Origin: Puccinia triticina
Lineage: Eukaryota > Basidiomycota > Pucciniomycetes > Pucciniales > Pucciniaceae
Assembly (NCBI RefSeq): GCF_026914185.1
Contig: NC_070561.1
Location: forward strand, 558,001-622,000
Direction: 5' to 3'
Length of the DNA stretch: 64,000 nucleotides
Shown: piece by piece, positions 57,716 through 64,000 of the stretch
How the letters are laid out: the number at the start of each line of letters is the position of its first letter
Position numbering within the stretch: the stretch's first letter is position 1
Program-made: the position numbers and the translations under genes
The notes under the pieces: generated by a model
The model's input: the letters and a program-made list of their open reading frames with translations, nothing else
What the model was told of the DNA's origin: nothing
The model's database searches: none

Positions 57716-58549
57716 TTCGGGAAAAAAGAAATCAAAACCACAAGGGTAAAAAAAACAGAGGCTTGGTTAGCTTGTCCAGCAGATGAAAGAACGTGTGAGG
57801 TTAGATTCCAAACTCAACGGCCGCGAATTTGTCCGTGGACAAGGTCTCCTTATGGTGTCGACGGCGAAGAGCGGGTGTGGTACCGCGGCTAGTGGCCCGA
57901 GCCGGTCACCTGAGACTCGGCCAGCACAGCCTCAGGGGCGCTGGCGGATGCTACTTGCGACTCGGCCACGCCAGCGGATGCTGCCCCGCTAGCTAGGACA
58001 GCTTCCTCCGAGATAACAGCGAGCGGGCCGAGGGGCCAAGACGATGGCTGCTAAGACTCCAGTGGTGATCGTGAGCCCCATCCATTTGACCGGGTCGTTT
58101 GGGGTACTAATGGGCAGAGAAACTGAAGTCATCGTTGTCCATCGGCTTGGGATAGCGGAGTGGAGCGTAGGTAGCAGAGAGTGGGCTTACAAGTCCCTGA
58201 CGGCCGATGCGGCAGACTCCATGTTTGATCAAGTGACACATTAGCACAAATTCGCACAGAGATCAATGAACAGCTAACCTCGAACCATGGTGATAGCCCC
58301 TTGGACGGCTTCGTCGAGTGAGTTCATGTAAAAATTCCATTGTTGGGCCGGTTAGAGCACAAGCCAATCCAGCTTTGCGGCTGGCACAGGCTGGTACACA
58401 TGGCTAAGCGGACGGGCCAACATAAAAATATTGGATGAGATTGCAGATTTCTTCAAGGGCCATGCAGTGCATTTGGATTCTTACCTGGCCTGCCAAACAG
58501 TGCCGGCCAATGCCGCAAATGAAGTTTGCCGCGTGAATTTGTCTTGTGT
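57716..58549. other. Mostly unassigned
   Basis: A 48-codon minus-strand ORF (58132-57989) contains one likely membrane segment (VKWMGLTITTGVLAAIVLAP) but no splice partner fits in phase. 57890-57985 has short Ser/Ala-rich repeats (gactcggcca). No confident gene. Confidence 0.35.
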
Positions 58550-58946
58550 CACCAGGGGAGATATGTTCCCACTCCCCAGGGAGTGCCAGAGCTGAAGTTT
58601 ATGTGAGTTTTGGTTGGATGTGGGCCTGATGTAGTAACTCATCCCTAAATGAATCGTAAACTGGATGGAGAAGTGATTCGGAAGTCAGCCAGAATTGATT
58701 TGGGACTCAACACAATGTTGTGTAGAATTCTCTTGTTTTCTAGGTACAACTGTAGGAAAAAATATGATGAAATGATATTTCACCCAAATCCAACTCATCA
58801 ATTTCTCCTGTTTACTGATGTTGAAGGATAGCCAAGCAAAATTGACATTCTCAAATGTAATTTCTCTGAAAAAAATGGGTTTCTTGTAATTGACTTTATA
58901 TGCCCTCATGTACAAAATTAAAGTAAAATTCAACTCAATACTATTA
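58550..58946 (-). mobile_element. Truncated inverted copy of the 31-kb CACTA-like element
   Basis: Starts CACCAGGGGAGATATGTTCC and matches the reverse complement of the last ~390 bases of 31209-32307, including the ttcaacttg...gtacaaaattaaag segment. The match stops where the Harbinger-like TIR begins (58947), so that element inserted into it or lies at a deletion junction. The rest of the copy was not found on the other side. Confidence 0.8.
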
Positions 58947-60900
58947 GGGGGGTTCACGATTGACTTTCACCAGAAAGATTTTATTGTCCCACCAGAAGGG
59001 TTGCGCACGCTGCGCACTTAAAATTTTAGCTCACCAGCAAAAATCCGCCAGGAAGGTTTATTGCTGGCTGAGCAATGGAAACGCCCTGGCACTCATACCA
59101 CCGGCGGCCTCAACAACCCCCCTCATCTTGCCGTGTCGCAACCCTGGCTCACCTCACCTCACGCCCATACAGTCGCCGATCGGCACCCGGAGGACCAGCC
59201 CTCATCTACCCACATCACTTTGCCAAAACCCTTCTGGCCTTTACCTCACCGCGCACCCATACCGGCAACAATTGTCGGCCGGAGGAAAAGCCCTCCACAA
59301 CCAACCACCCTCCCTTTGTCGTGTGCCGTGCTGGAACCTGCACCACCATCTCATTCTCCATACCCGTACGTACCACTATCTCTTCCCTTGCCTCACTGTC
59401 TGCCTTTTTGGAACCTGGGGCCTTCACCTGCTAACCCTCTTGTCCCATCCCGCCCCATGCTGCAAACACAAACCCGCAAAGCCATCAACCCCTCGATGCA
59501 CAAATACAGTGAACGCCAACAGATCATCCATGATCTTTTCATGATGTTGGTATTCCTCCACCATCAGGAGACTGACGACCTCATCAACTCAATTTTGGGC
59601 ATTCCAATGGTGCCGACTCTTGGTGCAATAGTAGAACCTGAAAATCCGGGGAACACAATGGTCATAAACCTCCTTTTTGAGGAAAAATCTATGATCTCTG
59701 ATCTTCTTGGTTTGGTACTCAGTAATCAATACTTGCACGCGCAAGCCCCGGGGATGACACACAATGAATACAACCTGGCACTGTTGTTTGACATGCGGGA
59801 GGACGACTTCAAGCAAGCGGTCCGCACCACCAAGCCTGGCTTTGTGTGGCTTCTGGATCAAATAATCATGAACCCCATCTTCTACAGCAACTGCCAATAC
59901 CTCATCAGTTGGCCCTCACCCTTGAAAGGCTTGGATCAAATGGGAATGGGGCCTCTGTCGGAAGATTATCAAGGAACCTCTGCGTGGGCCGCGGGACCAT
60001 TGTCAAAGTGAGTTCGCGAGTGGTGCGGGCTATCAATGACTTGTCCAATACGTACCTGGTGTGGCCGGATGCGAATAGGCGAAAGGAGATCTCTGATGTA
60101 ATGAAGGGTGAAGGTTTTGAGGGCTGCATTGGCTTTGTCGATGACACTACAATCCCCCTCTACCAGCGTCCCACAATTGATGGGGAAGTTTTTTTTGATC
60201 GGAAAAAGCAATACTCAATCAACTGTCAGGTAATCTGTGACTGTGATCACTTTATCACAGCAATCATGACTGTTTGGCCCGTTTCCTGCGGCAATAGTTT
60301 GGTTTTCAAGAAAATGAGGCTCTACAAAGAGCCCCAAGAGTATTTTGATCCCGGTCAGTCCATCGAGCTATCCCCTCCTCAGTGTATGCCTACTGACAAA
60401 CTGATGAATCACAGGCCAGTATCTCATTGCGGACTCGGCCTACAAATTGAGTCCGCATTGCATTCCTGCTTACAAAGCCCCGGCCGCCGACATCAAGGAA
60501 AACACGGAGTTCAATTACTGCCTTGCACGGTCACAGGTTTGGAACAAGCATACAATTGGTATACTCAAGGGTCAATGGGCGTTGCTTCAACACTTGCGCC
60601 TGGCCATTCAAAAACCCTCGGACATGAAGGAGATTAATCAATGGGTCAACTGCTGTGTAACTTTACACAACATGCTTGCCCAACTTGGCGATGCATGGGA
60701 TGATTTTGAGACATCAGCTGATGATATTCCTTTGGTGGATCAAACACCCTCCGATGATGCTCAATCTCATTGTGACAATGTACAGGATAAATGTCTTGAG
60801 TTGAATTATGCCCTTGGTGTCTTGCCCCTGTGACATCATTTCAACTCTTGTGTTCATTTCTCTTAGGCTCACAATGCAAATACACCTCCTTTGATGTCAT
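58947..60900 (+). mobile_element. PIF/Harbinger (HARBI1-like) DNA transposon, 3' end unclear
   Basis: Left end GGGGGGTTCACG, preceded by TA, identical for 12 bases to the MITE at 3462. It encodes a DDE_Tnp_4 transposase. A matching right terminal repeat was not found before the next gene, so the right side may be deleted. Confidence 0.65.
59061..60833 (+). pseudogene. Harbinger-type transposase (DDE_Tnp_4), frameshifted
   Basis: The N-terminal part (Pro-rich, then MLVFLHHQETDDLINSILG and PGFVWLLDQIIMNPIFYSN) ends near 59885; the catalytic part continues in another frame from LPIPHQLALTLERLGSNGNG, so one frameshift is present. Then VGRGTIVKVS (HTH region), GFVDDTTIPLYQRP (first Asp), an intron 60354-60414, LIADSAYKL (second Asp) and NKHTIGILKGQW, where I recall relatives having Glu (EHxIGxLKG). 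The protein ends at 60833. The transposase would cut and paste element DNA; this copy looks inactive. Confidence 0.8.
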
Positions 60901-61011
60901 TTACGTTACATTAAAACACACTCAGTTGTGGATGAATAATCCATTCGTGTTTATCATTTCATTTCCAATGGTATTTATCCTTGTAATCAACAGAAGTGAC
61001 TTGTGGCACCT
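60834..61011. other. Short spacer between transposase and next gene
   Basis: AT-rich; no feature recognised. Confidence 0.4.
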
Positions 61012-61963
61012 TCAGTTGCTGTTTGTGGCATCACTGTTGGGGCTGTCATCACGAACAACCGCAGAAGAGGCCTCTCTGTTTGCACGTGCACCCCATCTGC
61101 CCCCATCCCGTACCTCATGGAGTGCGCTAGCCCGCATGACTGGATGCAGTTCATCCCAATATCTACACAGCCTCCGGGTATAACCTGAGGCAACAAACAT
61201 GCATGAGTATTGGCAGTGACGTTCAACTAATGCTGCTCTGGTGAAAACATACCCAATATGATCTGATCTGCCTCTTGGCTGAGTCTATCATGACTTCGCG
61301 ATCTAGTTCGTTCCAAGAATTTGGCAGCAGACCGGTAAGACCTTTGGAGCTGATACACTGCCAGCACAATTGGCTGGGTTGAGGTTATCTCAGTTAAACT
61401 GGGATGCACTCCACCAATTTAAACTTGGGTGATCTGACCTGATGAAATATAAATCCAAGGTACCCCCCTTGGGTTTATATGAAATTGGTTGAGATCAACC
61501 AAGTTTAAATTGGTTGAGTGCATCCCAGTTAAACTGGGATGACTTCAACCCAGCCAAATATTCTGGCAGTGATAGATGCAATGGGTTATGCCTTTGACGG
61601 AATCAGGGAGAAGAAATCTCAGCTAATTAGACAAGACATATGCGGTGGAATATGTGTCAACGTACCTCTGCAGTCTTGGTGATGTAGATTATTATGCTGG
61701 AAGATCTCAACAATCTCCGCACTAATGATGTCTTGGGAATGTTGGTTGCCACCGAATGGCCCTGCAGCCCTCCATCTCACATAGTTGCCAGGGAAGGTTA
61801 GCCAGCCAAGAAGAACAGTCATACTTGATGGCCCTCCATCTACGCCATCGTCAGTCCAACGGTGTACTCGTCTTGGTTCTTGTAGAGCAGTCGCTTGGTT
61901 GAAAGCTTGATTAGCCGCCATGGTGGGGGAAGATGTAGATGGAGGGGACTTTGATGGCCGCAT
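61012..61963 (-). pseudogene. SANT-like rust family gene, exon 2 disrupted by MITE
   Basis: Three exons: 61963-61666 (RWTDDGVDGGPSSMTVLLGW, WLTFPGNYVRWRAAG), 61591-61253 (ITHCIYQ then LQRSYRSAAKFLERTRSRSH) and 61184-61012 (GYTRRLCRYWDELHPVM ... DDSPNSDATNSN). I know this domain order from a large rust family often annotated as Myb/SANT-like or NAM-associated, perhaps transposon-derived. A 216-bp MITE sits in exon 2 between CIY and QLQ and brings an in-frame TGA after nine codons. Without it the spliced length is 591 nt, exactly in frame. DNA binding is inferred only. Confidence 0.7.
61356..61571. mobile_element. 216-bp fold-back MITE, CACTG ends, TSD ATA
   Basis: Nearly the whole element is one inverted repeat of about 95-bp arms (CACTGCCAG ... 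CTGGCAGTG; the inner blocks share cagttaaactgggatgcact). ATA flanks both ends (61353-61355, 61572-61574). CACTG ends and 3-bp duplication suggest the CACTA group. Confidence 0.88.
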
Positions 61964-62438
61964 CGGAGTCGTCTGAAGCCCCAAAGGGACACATCTACAG
62001 TTTGTATTCCTGTATTGAGAATACAGGCTTGGGGACCCACGTGTGGGCCACCTGTTCGGACAGATAAGTCGGAGCGCAAGGTCTGCCGAGATACATCCCA
62101 GCTCAAGGTCACCCAAGGACTGATGATTTGGCACCTCACATCTTTTATGAGTGCTTGAATAGACAGTCAACAGAAAATATGTATTTGTCCTTTTCAGCTA
62201 GCTCAACAAACATGTGCGTAAGGCGTAAAGGAGATTCAGCAAAGTGGAGTGAACAAAGAAAAAAAAATGTGTTCGACCTAACTGCCTCAAGGGAATCAAG
62301 GGAAGAAAAGGAATAGGGTGGCATAATGATGGAGGGAGAGAAGAAGAGAATTGCGGAACAATGAGGCATAAGGGGGGAGGGGGTTGGCGGCATCCAAAAT
62401 TGGTCACGCGCTAGGCAGAGGCATGTTTCTGACAATAA
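61964..62438. other. Intergenic between two related minus-strand genes
   Basis: No gene seen; A-rich tract at about 62258. Confidence 0.35.
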
Positions 62439-64000
62439 TCATCCTACAAAACAGATCAAGGTGGGGTCAGAGCTAAGATGACAAAGAAGTTGCACCCACC
62501 GCTAAGCTAATAACGAATGAAACTTACCCGCAGGCTATAGCTAATTCAGCTGTGTCATCCAAATATGACCTTTAATAGGCCCTCAACCTCGGAAGTCAAT
62601 TTACCTTGATCAAACAACTCATGTGCCACTTGAAAGAATGCAAAGAACTAAGATTTATTCTGATTAGACTATGCAACTATCTACAATAAGTTTTATAGAA
62701 GAAAGAAACAATTCAGAGTGAGAAAATGTACCTAAGAGCAGGAATAGAGCCGCTCTCTACTGGGTTAAGAAGAAGTATAGAAAACAGAAAAGATCCTGAG
62801 TTTGATCTAGGTGACGGGAAGAGACAGATTGTGTCATCAGCACTTTGTCCCAGTTTAGGTTCTCTCTTCTTTTCCTTTTTTAGTTTGTAGAGTCTTACTC
62901 GCTAAGGTCTTTTGACCTGGGATAATCCTCACTTGGCGTCGGCGAAACGGCGAAGCAGTTGAGCAACGTTATCTGTTTCCAGGTACAGTTGCATCAGCTG
63001 TTGCCTTTAGTTTTGCTTGCCCTTATAACACAACACACTTACCAATAGGCCTTCCAGCTCTTAGAGTGGTATTGGTGCGGACAGTCTGGTTGTCTTTGAC
63101 TATTCCGTCTAGAAACATTACAAGACAGAGCGTTAGCATCTGTCTGACCAACTTCTTTTAAGAACTCAGCCGCTTACCTTTGACACTGGCTGAGATTCTT
63201 TTGAGGAGTGGTTTTTGGCCTGGATTTTCCACGTGGCTAATCTTGCTGGCGAGTGTCAGATCTGCTTACATCAACAAGATGAATTCAGTTTCACAACACT
63301 GCTGCACAGGCTTTGGACTGCGGAAAAGGTTTGCATTTGCTTACCAGATTCCGCAGCTGAAGTAGCTCCCAACGTCTCACTCAATTTATGAGTTCGACAC
63401 CGCTTGCCTAGACTGTAATTCTCACACCACTTTCATATGGGCCTCGGCTAGTTGCAGCTGTCCCTGGACAACATCATTTGCACGTTCCAACTCCTGGGTG
63501 TAACGCTCCTTCTCCCACGCAAGCCGGTTGTGCTCCTTCTCTTTCTCCCAGGACATGTGTTGCTTGAGGTAGCCAAATTTTTTGGCATTAGAGCTCTCAA
63601 AGGCGGATGCAAGTTGAAGAGTGGCTTTGACTTTAGGGTGGGCCGCGCTGGGAGGTCCGGATGGGCTTGCTTCATTCTGGAGTTGATTTGGAAACGCGTG
63701 GCAACCCAAGCTAGGCACGTTGCCCGCGGTCGACGTAATATCCCCGGTGCCAGATGCAGTCCTCGCCAAGCCTCTTGAGGCCGCTGGAGTGCCAAGGTTT
63801 GCCTGAGCAATCAATTGCTGAGGTGTCCCGGAGATGTCCCACTGGGAGAAGGACCAAGTGCGGACCCACCAAAATCAAGCGGCGGCGGGAGTTCATCATC
63901 AACGTCACCGTCCAACTTGGGTATGACCCAGCTTGTTATGCCGTTGAGGGTGCTGGGCAGGTTGTCATTGGCATCTGCGACAGGTGTGTTTATCCCCAAT
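62439..64000 (-). pseudogene. SANT-like/NAM-associated family gene, C-terminal part, split by solo LTR
   Basis: Enters from beyond the window edge. The frame reads VIPKLDGDVDDELPPPLDFG (about 63890), shifts by one base near 63830, then LIAQANLGTPAASRGLARTA and the Glu/Lys-rich helix SWEKEKEHNRLAWEKERYTQ, QGQLQLAEAHMKV. At that point the 62632-63426 LTR is inserted. Beyond it the frame resumes AHELFDQG to a GT donor near 62605. Rust members of this family end with a similar helix. Frameshift plus LTR make it non-functional as read. Confidence 0.65.
62632..63426 (-). repeat. 795-bp solo LTR (copia family related to 27413-35150), TSD CCACT
   Basis: Minus strand begins TGTGAGAATTACAG and ends GCATTCTTTCA; flanked by CCACT (62627-62631, 63427-63431). 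It shares blocks with the 27413 LTR (gcggaatctggtaagcaaa; gataacgttgc; cgccgacgccaagtga). Confidence 0.9.

Noticed and set aside
57989..58132. 48-codon membrane-segment ORF as a complete gene
   Set aside because: No in-phase upstream exon and an Ala/Ser-rich alternative frame overlaps; insufficient evidence.

Overview
The window looks like a rust fungus genome (Pucciniales, most likely Puccinia or a close relative). The evidence is: short GT-AG introns that cut genes into many small exons; a nuclear tRNA-Lys with an intron; P-loop ATPase and SANT-like gene families of a type I know from rusts; basidiomycete-style secreted proteins; and very dense, nested transposable elements (Ty1/copia LTR elements, Helitron, PIF/Harbinger, CACTA-like MITEs). 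The species call is inference; no search was run.

Layout. 0-1.5 kb holds a broken P-loop ATPase gene (minus). 1.6-11.4 kb is transposon sequence: a degenerate copia half-element that keeps RT/RNase H (3.06-6.42 kb, minus), then a ~1.04 kb solo LTR split by a young copia element (7153-10914, minus) that has gag, protease and integrase but no RT. 12.35-17.91 kb is a 13-exon PDR-type ABC transporter (plus). 21.6-22.7 kb is a small secreted precursor made of repeated peptides ending in Kex2-type KR/RR sites; this is the most interesting gene here. 24.1-25.4 kb is a Ccc1/VIT1 vacuolar iron/manganese transporter (minus). 27.41-35.15 kb is a full-length but dead copia element containing three other insertions, each with its own target-site duplication. 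36.0-37.8 kb is a giant inverted repeat. 38.43-39.47 kb is an intact second copy of the solo LTR. 39.6-41.6 kb is a decayed Helitron that carries the 5' end of a cystathionine gamma-synthase gene.

42.2-58 kb is gene-rich: glycogen branching enzyme (13 exons), a secreted repeat protein with a PriA/CPL1-like cysteine-rich C-terminus, tRNA-Lys(TTT), an FSH1-type serine hydrolase, a large Ser/Pro-rich coiled-coil protein of unknown function, and a poorly resolved multi-exon gene. 58.5-64 kb is again transposon-rich: a Harbinger-like element has cut into a copy of the CACTA-like element seen at 31 kb, and two SANT-like family genes are each interrupted inside coding sequence, one by a 216-bp MITE and one by a 795-bp solo LTR.

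The genes do not form a pathway. The ordinary cellular genes (iron storage, glycogen, drug efflux, hydrolase) are islands between transposons. Two secreted proteins (the Kex2-repeat precursor and the PriA-like protein) are candidates for a role at the fungal surface or host interface. Exon boundaries were set by eye from GT/AG sites and reading-frame continuity.
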